From assembly GCA_039933315.1 (NCBI GenBank), contig JBDTOI010000118.1:1-13380 (forward strand): a DNA stretch of 13,380 nt, in the 5' to 3' direction. Source of the stretch: DASXRU01 sp039933315 (GTDB taxonomy: Bacteria; Acidobacteriota; Blastocatellia; Pyrinomonadales; Pyrinomonadaceae). Shown here one piece after another: positions 1-6,577 of the stretch (within the stretch, counting starts at the first letter, position 1; every line of letters begins with the position of its first letter). The position numbers and the translations under genes were made by a program. The notes beneath the pieces are model-generated. The model had not been told where the DNA came from, ran no database searches, and saw only the letters and a list, made by a program, of their open reading frames with translations.

Positions 1-33
1 TCAAAGAGTCTCCTCTCCTCGAGATTTCAAAAC

Positions 34-55
34 CTGGACAAGTAAACTTATCCAG
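34..55 (-). terminator. possible weak terminator hairpin downstream of fadE
   Basis: The two 10-base arms (34-43 and 46-55) pair with one mismatch around a 2-base loop. Read on the minus strand the hairpin is followed by GTTTTGAAATC, which has only four T's. It lies about 190 bp past the fadE stop, so it could end the fad operon transcript. The short T-run makes this a weak candidate. A perfect 12-bp palindrome (GTTCTCGAGAAC, 87-98) also lies in this gene-free stretch. Confidence 0.25.
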
Positions 56-148
56 CTCAACCGCAGATCTTTCAATCCATGGTCGAGTTCTCGAGAACCT
101 TCGACTCTAAAAGAAACTTTGCAACCAGCGCCAGCCCGACATTTTTCA

Positions 149-235
149 GAATCTGAGATCTCAAATGTCAGATCTCAGATTCAGATGATTTCAAATCTCA
201 AATAATCTCAAAATTTCAAATCTGAGATCTCAGAT
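149..235. repeat. cluster of TCTGAGATCTCA palindromes in an AT-rich low-complexity stretch
   Basis: Directly after the fadE stop lies DNA built from variants of TCTGAGAT and TTTGAGAT. Positions 149-161 and 170-182 are perfect 13-bp inverted arms around an 8-base loop. Positions 220-235 (ATCTGAGATCTCAGAT) are a perfect 16-bp palindrome. The 13-mer ATCTGAGATCTCA occurs at 151-163 and again at 220-232. I see no credible coding region in 1-240. It may work as an mRNA 3' end structure for the fad operon, but there is no T-run typical of an intrinsic terminator. Confidence 0.6.
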
Positions 236-240
236 CAGGA

Positions 241-2028
241 TCAGTAAACGTACTTGTTCGCTGCGATCATTTCATCCGCAATCCGCTGCCGCGCCACGAT
301 CGTGTTCATCGGCGTCAGCTTCGTAAAGCGTCGCAGCGCAGCCAGCAAGGTCCGCAATTCATCGCCTTCCGCCATTCCCGCCAGCGTGTTCTTGGCCCGC
401 GTTTCAATTCGCTCCACCGCGTCGTTACAGAACACACGTGTCATGTCGATATAACTGGCCGCCGCCGCTTCGCCGCGCGCCGCCGCCAGCTTCTGCGTCC
501 GCAGAATCGCCGTCTCCATCGCGTACGTGTCCATGATGATGTCGGCAATGCCCAGCAGAATTTCCTGCTGATCACCGAGCGCCATCATGTATTTCTGTGC
601 CGCCGTGCCCAGCGTCATCAGGGCTACTTTCTTCGCGTTCTTGGCCAGCTTTAACTCGGCCGCCAGCATGCCCTCATCGTCATCGAACCCGGCCATCTGG
701 GGCGATAACACCTCGTCCATCAACGCCTGTGCCGCCGGCAACAAAGCCAGCCGCCCACTCAGCGCACTCTTCATCAGGCGCCCGGGTATCAACATGCGGT
801 TGATTTCGTTTGTGCCTTCGAAGATGCGGTTGATACGCGTATCCCGGTACGCGCGCTCCGCCGGATAGTCGGCTGAATAACCATAACCACCGAAGATCTG
901 GACCATCTCATCAGCCACAAAGTCGCAGTATTCAGAAAGCGCCACCTTGATGATCGAACACTCGGCCGCATACTCTTCGATGGCCTTCAAACGCGCATCC
1001 ATGTCCTTCGAGTCATCGAGGGCATTGATGCCGGCCTCGATCATTCCCAGCGTGCGGTAGATCATCGACTCGCCCACCCAGGTGCGGATCGCCATCTCCG
1101 CCAACTTTTCCTTGATGGCGCCGAACGTCGAGATGGATTTACCAAACTGTTGCCGCTCGTTCGCATAACGCACTGCTTCCTGGATCATCAGCTTCATCCC
1201 GCCGGCGCACATCGCGCCCAGTTTGAAGCGGCCGATGTTCAGCACGTTGAAAGCGATCTTGTGGCCTTTGCCAATTTCGCCCAAAAGATTTTCCACCGGA
1301 GTCCGCGCGTCCGAAAGGGCCAGGGTAGTGGTGCTTGAACCCTTGATGCCCATCTTGTGCTCTTCGGCGCCGTTGGTCAGTCCCTCCTGGCGTTCCACGA
1401 TGAAGGCGCTGAATTTGTCGCCATCAACTTTGGCAAACACGACGAAGATGTCAGCAAAGCCACCGTTGGTAATGAACATCTTTTCGCCGTTCAATATGTA
1501 TTCTTTGCCGTCGGCACTCAGGCGCGCCGTGGCTTTGGCCGCCATCGCGTCAGAACCCGAGCCGGATTCCGTCAGCGCGTAAGCCGTGATCGTTTCGCCA
1601 CTTGCTATCTTAGGCAGATACTTCTGCTTGGCCGCTTCCGTGCCGAAGTAGATTATAGGCATCAAGCCGATGCCACTTTCGGCGCCGAGCGTGGTGGCAA
1701 AAGAAGCTGACCGGCCGATGTTCTCGCCGATTAGCGCGCTGCTGGTTTGATCCAGCGCCAATCCGCCGTACTCCTCCGGGATGTTCGCGCTGATCAGTCC
1801 CAGGTCGGCAGCCTGCTTGACTAATTCACGGGCGAGCTTCCAGTCATGCTTCTCCAGCTCGTCGATGCGCGGCATGACTTCGTTATCCACGAACTGCCGG
1901 GTTGTTTCGGCAATCATGCGATGTTCTTCGGTGAAATCTTCGGGGGTGAAGATATCTGCGGGGGTACGCTCTTCGATGAGGAAGGCGCCGCCTTTTACCA
2001 GCTCTTTTTGTTCGACTACGGCTGACAT
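241..2028 (-). CDS. fadE: long-chain acyl-CoA dehydrogenase (FadE/YusJ-like), 595 aa
   Basis: Flavoenzyme for the first beta-oxidation step, oxidising acyl-CoA to trans-2-enoyl-CoA in the cytoplasm and passing electrons to an electron-transfer flavoprotein. The dehydrogenase core covers about residues 30-430. It contains AYALTESGSGSD (149-160, flavin/substrate region), ERQQFGKSIS (291-300) and IFEGTNEINR (402-411), whose Glu404 is the expected catalytic base by family comparison. A further ~165 residues follow, as in the long YusJ/VLCAD-like group; Bacillus FadE is about 594 aa. I chose the ATG at 2028 because AAGGAG (2035-2040) precedes it by 6 bases. A longer reading starting at 2064 would add 12 residues and bypass that site. 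It is the last gene of the fad operon, 97 bp after fadA. Substrate chain length is inferred only from length and homology group. Confidence 0.93.
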   Translation of the reverse strand: MSAVVEQKELVKGGAFLIEERTPADIFTPEDFTEEHRMIAETTRQFVDNEVMPRIDELEKHDWKLARELVKQAADLGLISANIPEEYGGLALDQTSSALIGENIGRSASFATTLGAESGIGLMPIIYFGTEAAKQKYLPKIASGETITAYALTESGSGSDAMAAKATARLSADGKEYILNGEKMFITNGGFADIFVVFAKVDGDKFSAFIVERQEGLTNGAEEHKMGIKGSSTTTLALSDARTPVENLLGEIGKGHKIAFNVLNIGRFKLGAMCAGGMKLMIQEAVRYANERQQFGKSISTFGAIKEKLAEMAIRTWVGESMIYRTLGMIEAGINALDDSKDMDARLKAIEEYAAECSIIKVALSEYCDFVADEMVQIFGGYGYSADYPAERAYRDTRINRIFEGTNEINRMLIPGRLMKSALSGRLALLPAAQALMDEVLSPQMAGFDDDEGMLAAELKLAKNAKKVALMTLGTAAQKYMMALGDQQEILLGIADIIMDTYAMETAILRTQKLAAARGEAAAASYIDMTRVFCNDAVERIETRAKNTLAGMAEGDELRTLLAALRRFTKLTPMNTIVARQRIADEMIAANKYVY

Positions 2029-2034
2029 AATTAG

Positions 2035-2040
2035 CTCCTT
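2035..2040 (-). promoter_or_regulatory. ribosome binding site that fixes the fadE start
   Basis: On the minus strand AAGGAG lies 6 bases before the ATG at 2028. It is the strongest Shine-Dalgarno match near either candidate start, so the 595-residue form is preferred over the 607-residue reading. Confidence 0.75.
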
Positions 2041-2100
2041 TGGGTCAGTTGTTAGGGGGGGCATCTGTCAGTGGCTCCAGCGAGTATGTGCCAGGGGCTT

Positions 2101-2118
2101 CACAGACTGAAGTCTGTG
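2101..2118. repeat. CACAGACT-GA-AGTCTGTG palindrome between fadA and fadE
   Basis: Perfect 8-bp arms around GA, embedded in the 97-bp gap inside the operon. No T-run follows on either strand, so it is not a terminator. From memory, similar CACAGACTTCAGTCTGTG elements recur in acidobacterial intergenic DNA; I could not verify this here. It could affect processing or stability of the message between fadA and fadE. Confidence 0.6.
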
Positions 2119-2125
2119 CCACTTT

Positions 2126-3307
2126 TCAGCTAATCCTTTCAAAAATTCCGGCGGCGCCCATACCACCGCCAACGCACATTGTGACCATGCCAAAACGTCC
2201 ATTGCGACGTTCCAGTTCGCGCAGGATGGTGGCCGTTAACTTGGCGCCGGTGCACCCCAGCGGATGACCCAGGGCGATGGCGCCGCCATTTACATTTACC
2301 TTGTCGGGATTGAGTCCGAGGGTTTTGATCACCGCCAGCGACTGCGCGGCAAAGGCTTCGTTCAACTCGATCACGTCGATGTCATCAAGCGTAAGTCCGG
2401 CCAATTTCAAAACCTTTGGAATCGCAAACACGGGCCCAATACCCATCTCTTCGGGAGGGCACCCGGCGGTGGCGTAGGCAACAAAACGCGCCAGAGGTTT
2501 TGCGCCCAACTCCTTCGCCCGCGAATCAGACATTACAATCGCCGCCGCTGCGCCGTCCGACATCTGCGACGCGTTGCCGGCGGTGATGGTGCCTTTTGCG
2601 TGGAATGCCGGTCTCAATTTGGCCAGGCCTTCAATGCTGCTATCTCGCCTAACACCTTCGTCCCGATCGAAAATTACCTCGCGCTTTTGCTTTCTTCCCT
2701 TTTCGTCCAGGTCCTCGACGGTAACGGTCAGCGGCACTGTCTCATCTTTGAATTTGTCGGCATCAAGAGCGGCCGCAGCGCGCTGGTGCGATCGCAGGGA
2801 AAACTCGTCCTGCTCTTCGCGTGTGACTTCATACTTGCGCGCCACATTCTCCGTGGCCAGGCCCATGTTCAGATAGAAGTCCGGATAATGCTCGACCAGG
2901 TACGGGTTAGGCCGAATAGTATGGCCGCCCATCGGAATCATAGACATTGTCTCGAGGCCGCCAGCGACGATCACTTCGGCGCCGCCCGCTTTGATGCGAT
3001 CGGCAGCCATGGCAATCGATTGCAATCCTGAGGAGCAAAAGCGATTGATGGTCATGGCGCTGGTTTCCACCGGCAGGCCGGCGCGAATCGCGGCCGCGCG
3101 CGCCACGTTCATTCCCTGTTCGGCCTCCGGCATTGCGCAGCCCATGATCACATCTTCGATTTCCGCAGCCGACAGGCCGGGAACTCGATCGATGGCTTCC
3201 TTGATCACGGCGGCGCCCATTTCATCGGGGCGGGTGTTGCGAAGTGTGCCTTTCGGTGCTTTGCCTACCGCGGTGCGAACTGCTGATACGATTACTGCGT
3301 CTCTCAT
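2126..3307 (-). CDS. fadA: acetyl-CoA C-acyltransferase (3-ketoacyl-CoA thiolase), 393 aa
   Basis: Catalyses the last step of beta-oxidation, thiolytic cleavage of 3-ketoacyl-CoA to acetyl-CoA and a shortened acyl-CoA. All thiolase landmarks are visible: nucleophilic Cys91 in NRFCSSGLQ, the NEAFAAQS block, His348 in GHPLGCTGAK and Cys378 in MCVGGGMGAAG. The length is normal for the family (about 390). AGGAG lies 5 bases before the ATG at 3307, a good ribosome binding site. It lies between the small membrane gene and fadE in the fad operon. A 247-bp spacer that includes the nested palindrome at 3404-3563 separates it from the gene upstream. An acetoacetyl-CoA thiolase (biosynthetic) role cannot be excluded from sequence alone, but the context favours degradation. 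Confidence 0.94.
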   Translation of the reverse strand: MRDAVIVSAVRTAVGKAPKGTLRNTRPDEMGAAVIKEAIDRVPGLSAAEIEDVIMGCAMPEAEQGMNVARAAAIRAGLPVETSAMTINRFCSSGLQSIAMAADRIKAGGAEVIVAGGLETMSMIPMGGHTIRPNPYLVEHYPDFYLNMGLATENVARKYEVTREEQDEFSLRSHQRAAAALDADKFKDETVPLTVTVEDLDEKGRKQKREVIFDRDEGVRRDSSIEGLAKLRPAFHAKGTITAGNASQMSDGAAAAIVMSDSRAKELGAKPLARFVAYATAGCPPEEMGIGPVFAIPKVLKLAGLTLDDIDVIELNEAFAAQSLAVIKTLGLNPDKVNVNGGAIALGHPLGCTGAKLTATILRELERRNGRFGMVTMCVGGGMGAAGIFERIS

Positions 3308-3403
3308 TTCAACTCCTAATCTCTACCATTACTGGTTTGCGGGTGAGCCACTTGCCAACTGGCCTATGTGACAACCCACTATGCCCCTGGAAAACTTCTT
3401 TCA

Positions 3404-3563
3404 TCTCATTAACACCCGGTTTCAACCGGGTGAACAGCGGCTGATTTGAATTTTCCAAAACCGTTTCAACGGTTTACCTTCTTCCAGGCATTAGAAACCG
3501 TTGAAACGGTTAGCGTCATAGTGCAGGGCTGGATCACCCGGTTGAAACCGGGTGTTAATGAGA
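3404..3563. repeat. two-level nested palindrome (A-B-B'-A'), REPIN-like
   Basis: The outer arms at 3404-3433 and 3534-3563 are perfect 30-bp inverted copies. The inner arms at 3459-3475 and 3495-3511 are perfect 17-bp inverted copies. Each arm is itself palindromic: ACCCGGTTTCAACCGGGT in the outer arms and AACCGTTTCAACGGTT in the inner arms. The whole can fold as one long cruciform or as four small hairpins. The right outer arm supplies the last codons and the TAA stop (3555-3557) of the small membrane gene. No T-run follows on the minus strand, so it is more likely an mRNA structure or a small mobile repeat than a terminator. Confidence 0.9.
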
Positions 3564-3851
3564 GGCATTCTCGACTAATTCTTTGCCTTGTTTGCCGGCC
3601 CTCGCTCTGTTTGTTAACCAGAAAACCACAGCTCCTACAATGCCTGTCACCGTCCCAAGTACAAACCCAATCAGCATGATTCCCAGGCCTATAAAAGGCA
3701 GCCCATCGAGTGGATCATTGGGATTCCTGGCTCGAACCTGCCGTGCTATCTCCCCCGTTTCGTACTGCGCCATTCCCCAGCCAGCAACAAGGCCAATCAA
3801 GATGCCAAGAACGATGATTAACGCAGCGATGGCTAAGGGATGTCGCTTCAC
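3555..3851 (-). CDS. small two-helix membrane protein of unknown function, 98 aa
   Basis: I do not recognise a family. The product has two hydrophobic, Gly-rich helices (about residues 6-28 and 53-80) joined by a polar loop of about 24 residues (QYETGEIARQVRARNPNDP), with a basic N-terminus (MKRH) and a polar C-terminal tail. It is probably an inner-membrane protein. It begins with GTG 11 bp after the fadN stop. GGTGGAG lies just before the start but with very short spacing, so translation may be coupled to fadN. Its stop codon lies inside the right arm of the nested palindrome. Bacillus fadNAE has no such gene between fadN and fadA. A link to fatty-acid uptake or electron transfer would be pure guesswork. 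Confidence 0.65.
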   Translation of the reverse strand: MKRHPLAIAALIIVLGILIGLVAGWGMAQYETGEIARQVRARNPNDPLDGLPFIGLGIMLIGFVLGTVTGIVGAVVFWLTNRARAGKQGKELVENASH

Positions 3852-3862
3852 TACTCCACCAA

Positions 3863-6271
3863 TCAGTTCCTCAAAGGCTTGCCCGTCTTCAGCATGTGGG
3901 CGAGTCGCTCCTGAGTTTTGCGCATACCTGCCAATGAAAGAAACGCTTCCCGCTCCAGATCCAGCAGGTACTGCTCCGAAACTCGCGTCTCATGATTTAG
4001 ATCGCCGCCCGTCAGAATGCGCGCCAGTTGAGTCCCGATTTCCGCGTCATGATCCGAAATATAACCCGCCCGCTTCATTTGATGAATGCCAAGCTTCAAG
4101 GTGGCCAGCGCCGCATTTCCCAGCGCCAGAATATCGGTGCGCGGCTGGGGCGGCACATAACCACTGGCCGCCAGTGACAAAACTTCTTTCTTCGCGTCCG
4201 CAATCAATCTATCGGCGTTCATTGAGACCGTATCGTCTTCGCTGAGAAAGCCGAAACTTCGAGCCTCCTCCGCGGACGTCGCCACTTTGGCGAGCGCTAT
4301 CGTCTCAAAAGCGCGCTTCACAAAGGGAAATGGATCCGCGTCGTCGATGCTCCTGGGAATTGAGTCGAGCGAGCGCACCAGCATCTCTTTCGTGCCGCCG
4401 CCGGCGGGAATAATACCGACGCCCACTTCCACCAGACCGATGTAAGTTTCCGCTGCCGCCCGCACGCGGTCTGCGTGCAACACAAACTCGCAGCCGCCGC
4501 CAAAAACCATCTGGAACGGAGCGACTACCACCGGTTTCGGGGAATAGCGCAGGCTCATCGTCGAGGTTTGGAAAGCGCGCGCCATCATGTCGAGCTCTTC
4601 CCAGTTCTCCTCCTGAGCTTCCAGCAGCATCAGCATGATGTTGGCGCCCACGCAGAAGTTTTGCCCCTGATTACCCACCACCAGGCCGACAAAATTCTTT
4701 TCCACCTCACCCAAAGCAAACTTCAACATCTGCAGCGTATCGCCGCCGATGGCATTCATCTTGGAGTGAAACTCCAGACAGGCGACCCCGTCGCCGATGT
4801 CGATCAACGACGCGCCCGGGTTTTTCCTGATCACCCCGCTGCGATCTTTAACTGACTTGAGAATGATTGTGCCTGATGGGTCAGCGAGGGGCAGGTACTG
4901 CTCGGTGCCAAAGTCGAAATAGAACTGTTGGCCATCGTGTTTCTTGTAAAAAGATTTGGCGCCCGCTTCCAGCAGTTTCTCGACATTCGCCGGAATGCTT
5001 TGCCCTTCTTCTTTCATTCGGGCAACGGATTTCTCCACGCCGATCGCATCCCATGCTTCAAACGGCCCCAGCTCCCAGGCAAATCCCCAGCGCATCGCCC
5101 GGTCCACTTCGACGACAGTGTCGGCAATTTCAGGGATGCGGTTGGCGGCGTAGCGGAGCGTGCGCGAGAACGTTTTCCAGAGAAACGCCCCGACCCGATC
5201 CCTGGACCACACCAACGCTTTCAGCCGCTCGCCACCGTCCTCGATGTTTTTGGCCATCTCGAGCGCAGGCAGTTTCACTTTCTCGGAGGGCCGATACTCC
5301 AGTGTCTTCGGCTCGATAATGAAGAACTCCGGCTTGCCACCCTCGCCCTTACGTTTCTGGTAAAAGCCGCCTTTGGTTTTATTGCCCAGCACGCCTTTTT
5401 CAACCATCTTGGTGAGGAACTCAGGAGCAACAAACATCTCCCGCTCATCGTCCTCAGGCAGCGCTTTGTAAAGATTCTTGATTACGTGGGAAAAAACGTC
5501 GAGACCTACGATGTCGAACGTGCGGAAGGTCGCACTCTTGGGCCGGCCCAGGAGTGGGCCAGTCATCTTGTCAACTTCTTCGATCGTATAACCGTCCTCG
5601 ATCATGGTCTTGATCGTATGCAACGCGCCAAAGGTGCCGATGCGATTAGCAATGAAGTTGGGCCGGTCTTTCGCGGGGACGACGCCTTTGCCCAGACGCT
5701 GATCGAGAAAGCCAAACAAGAAGCAGGAGACTTCCGGCAGGGTCCATTCGGTGCGAATAATTTCTACCAGGTGCAGGTAGCGCGGCGGATTGAAGAAGTG
5801 AACGCCGAGGAAGTGTTGGCGAAAGTCTTCCGAGCGGCCTTCGGCCAGAAAGTGAATGGGAATGCCACTTGTGTTAGAGGCGACGATCGAGCCGGGGCGA
5901 CGATGCTTATCGACACCCTCGTAAAGCTTGCGCTTGATCTCCAGGTTCTCGACCACGGCTTCGATAATAAGATCGCAGTCTTTCAACTTCGGTAGATCGT
6001 CGTCGAAGTTGCCGACTGTAACCAGCGAAGCAAGATCCGGAGCAAAGAAGGCAGCCGGTTTGGCTTTTTTCGCGGCCTCCAAACCGTTCCGCGCAATTCG
6101 GTTCTTCACCTCTTTGGCGTCGAGTGTCAGACCTTTGGCCTTTTCTTCCGCGGTTAATTCACGCGGCGAGATATCAAGCAAAAGGGTGGGAATGTGAGCG
6201 TTAGCCAGGTGGGCGGCAATTTGCGCCCCCATGGTCCCCGCGCCCAGTACTGCAGCTTTTTCAATTCTCAT
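3863..6271 (-). CDS. fadN: 3-hydroxyacyl-CoA dehydrogenase / enoyl-CoA hydratase fusion (FadN type), 802 aa
   Basis: Bifunctional enzyme hydrating trans-2-enoyl-CoA and oxidising the 3-hydroxyacyl-CoA with NAD. The dehydrogenase is N-terminal: GAGTMG at 10-15 with Asp33 for NAD binding, and catalytic His158 in GVHFFNP. Its helical C-terminal part runs to about residue 410. The crotonase domain is C-terminal (about 485-700), with GGGCE (Glu595) and GLVEVGVG (Glu615), the two Glu positions expected for a hydratase. This domain order is that of Bacillus FadN (about 789 aa), the reverse of Escherichia coli FadB. I chose the ATG at 6271 because the NAD motif then begins at residue 10, as usual. 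A longer reading from TTG at 6313 has no ribosome site. No good ribosome site precedes 6271 either: AGGAAAGG is 19 bases away. It is the first gene of the operon. Confidence 0.92.
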   Translation of the reverse strand: MRIEKAAVLGAGTMGAQIAAHLANAHIPTLLLDISPRELTAEEKAKGLTLDAKEVKNRIARNGLEAAKKAKPAAFFAPDLASLVTVGNFDDDLPKLKDCDLIIEAVVENLEIKRKLYEGVDKHRRPGSIVASNTSGIPIHFLAEGRSEDFRQHFLGVHFFNPPRYLHLVEIIRTEWTLPEVSCFLFGFLDQRLGKGVVPAKDRPNFIANRIGTFGALHTIKTMIEDGYTIEEVDKMTGPLLGRPKSATFRTFDIVGLDVFSHVIKNLYKALPEDDEREMFVAPEFLTKMVEKGVLGNKTKGGFYQKRKGEGGKPEFFIIEPKTLEYRPSEKVKLPALEMAKNIEDGGERLKALVWSRDRVGAFLWKTFSRTLRYAANRIPEIADTVVEVDRAMRWGFAWELGPFEAWDAIGVEKSVARMKEEGQSIPANVEKLLEAGAKSFYKKHDGQQFYFDFGTEQYLPLADPSGTIILKSVKDRSGVIRKNPGASLIDIGDGVACLEFHSKMNAIGGDTLQMLKFALGEVEKNFVGLVVGNQGQNFCVGANIMLMLLEAQEENWEELDMMARAFQTSTMSLRYSPKPVVVAPFQMVFGGGCEFVLHADRVRAAAETYIGLVEVGVGIIPAGGGTKEMLVRSLDSIPRSIDDADPFPFVKRAFETIALAKVATSAEEARSFGFLSEDDTVSMNADRLIADAKKEVLSLAASGYVPPQPRTDILALGNAALATLKLGIHQMKRAGYISDHDAEIGTQLARILTGGDLNHETRVSEQYLLDLEREAFLSLAGMRKTQERLAHMLKTGKPLRN

Positions 6272-6330
6272 CGTTGTGAGTTGGTGTTTACCTTTCCTGG
6301 AACTGAAGGTCAACCTGCGGGTATGTGGTT

Positions 6331-6359
6331 ATGATACTGAATGAGCATTCATTCAGCAA
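6331..6359 (-). promoter_or_regulatory. candidate fad operon promoter
   Basis: On the minus strand TTGCTG (6354-6359) and TATCAT (6331-6336) are separated by 17 bases, giving a weak -35 and a good -10 (5 of 6 matches to TATAAT). Transcription would start near 6324, leaving a leader of about 50 bases before fadN. The palindrome at 6338-6355 lies between and across these boxes, where a repressor would block polymerase. Assigned by consensus only. Confidence 0.45.
6338..6355. promoter_or_regulatory. FadR-like (TetR family) operator upstream of fadN
   Basis: TGAATGAGCATTCATTCA has perfect 7-bp arms (TGAATGA / TCATTCA) around four bases. It has the form of the site bound by Bacillus FadR, the TetR-family repressor released by long-chain acyl-CoA, which controls the homologous fadNAE operon. 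It lies 67 bp upstream of the chosen fadN start and within the candidate promoter. The regulator gene is not in this window, so the match rests on site form plus operon homology. Confidence 0.65.
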
Positions 6360-6365
6360 GGAAGG

Positions 6366-6486
6366 ATTGTAGGGGCGGCACTCCGTGGCCGCCCCTCCCT
6401 TCATTTACCTAAAGTGAGAACAATGTCGTGATAACGATTTGTAAAGGAGGTCATGAGGGGCGGCCACGGAGTGCCGCCCCTACAAT
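6366..6486. repeat. large perfect inverted repeat, 32-bp arms
   Basis: Positions 6366-6397 and 6455-6486 are perfect inverted copies around a 57-base spacer. Each arm carries its own smaller palindrome, GGGGCGGC and GCCGCCCC around eight bases (6372-6379 with 6388-6395). It fills most of the intergenic region between the divergent fadN and VWA genes. No T-run flanks it. I see no ORF or RNA gene in the spacer. It fits a multicopy intergenic palindrome rather than a gene-specific signal. Confidence 0.9.
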
Positions 6487-6527
6487 TTGGGCTGGAGGAT
6501 CTTTTGCTTGGTGACGCCCTCACTCCC

Positions 6528-6543
6528 CAAGCGTCTACGCTTG
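6528..6543 (+). repeat. 6-bp stem-loop in the leader of the VWA gene
   Basis: CAAGCG-TCTA-CGCTTG is a perfect 6-bp stem with a 4-base loop, about 35 bp before the predicted start of the VWA gene. No T-run follows. It may be a small leader structure in the message; no regulatory role can be shown. Confidence 0.4.
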
Positions 6544-6577
6544 ACCGCTAGCCCGCCGGCAGGCAAGATCAACCGCA

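Noticed and set aside
2264..3031. Plus-strand open frame of 255 codons opposite fadA
   Set aside because: Antisense shadow of a clear thiolase gene; no motif or ribosome site supports it.
3404..3563. CRISPR array suggested by GTTTCAA/GTTGAAAC-type repeats
   Set aside because: The copies are inverted, not direct. There are only two of each kind, spacers are irregular and no cas gene is near.
3404..3563. Intrinsic terminator ending the fadN transcript before fadA
   Set aside because: Stems are strong, but no T-run follows any of them on the minus strand. It may still cause partial Rho-dependent stops or RNA processing.
4928..5995. Plus-strand open frame of 355 codons across fadN
   Set aside because: It lies entirely antisense to fadN, whose translation has all catalytic motifs. 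The plus-strand product has no recognisable domain, and long antisense frames are expected in GC-rich coding DNA.
6272..6313. Extended FadN N-terminus from TTG 6313
   Set aside because: It adds 14 polar residues ahead of the NAD-binding motif, has no ribosome site, and the family begins close to the GxGxxG motif.
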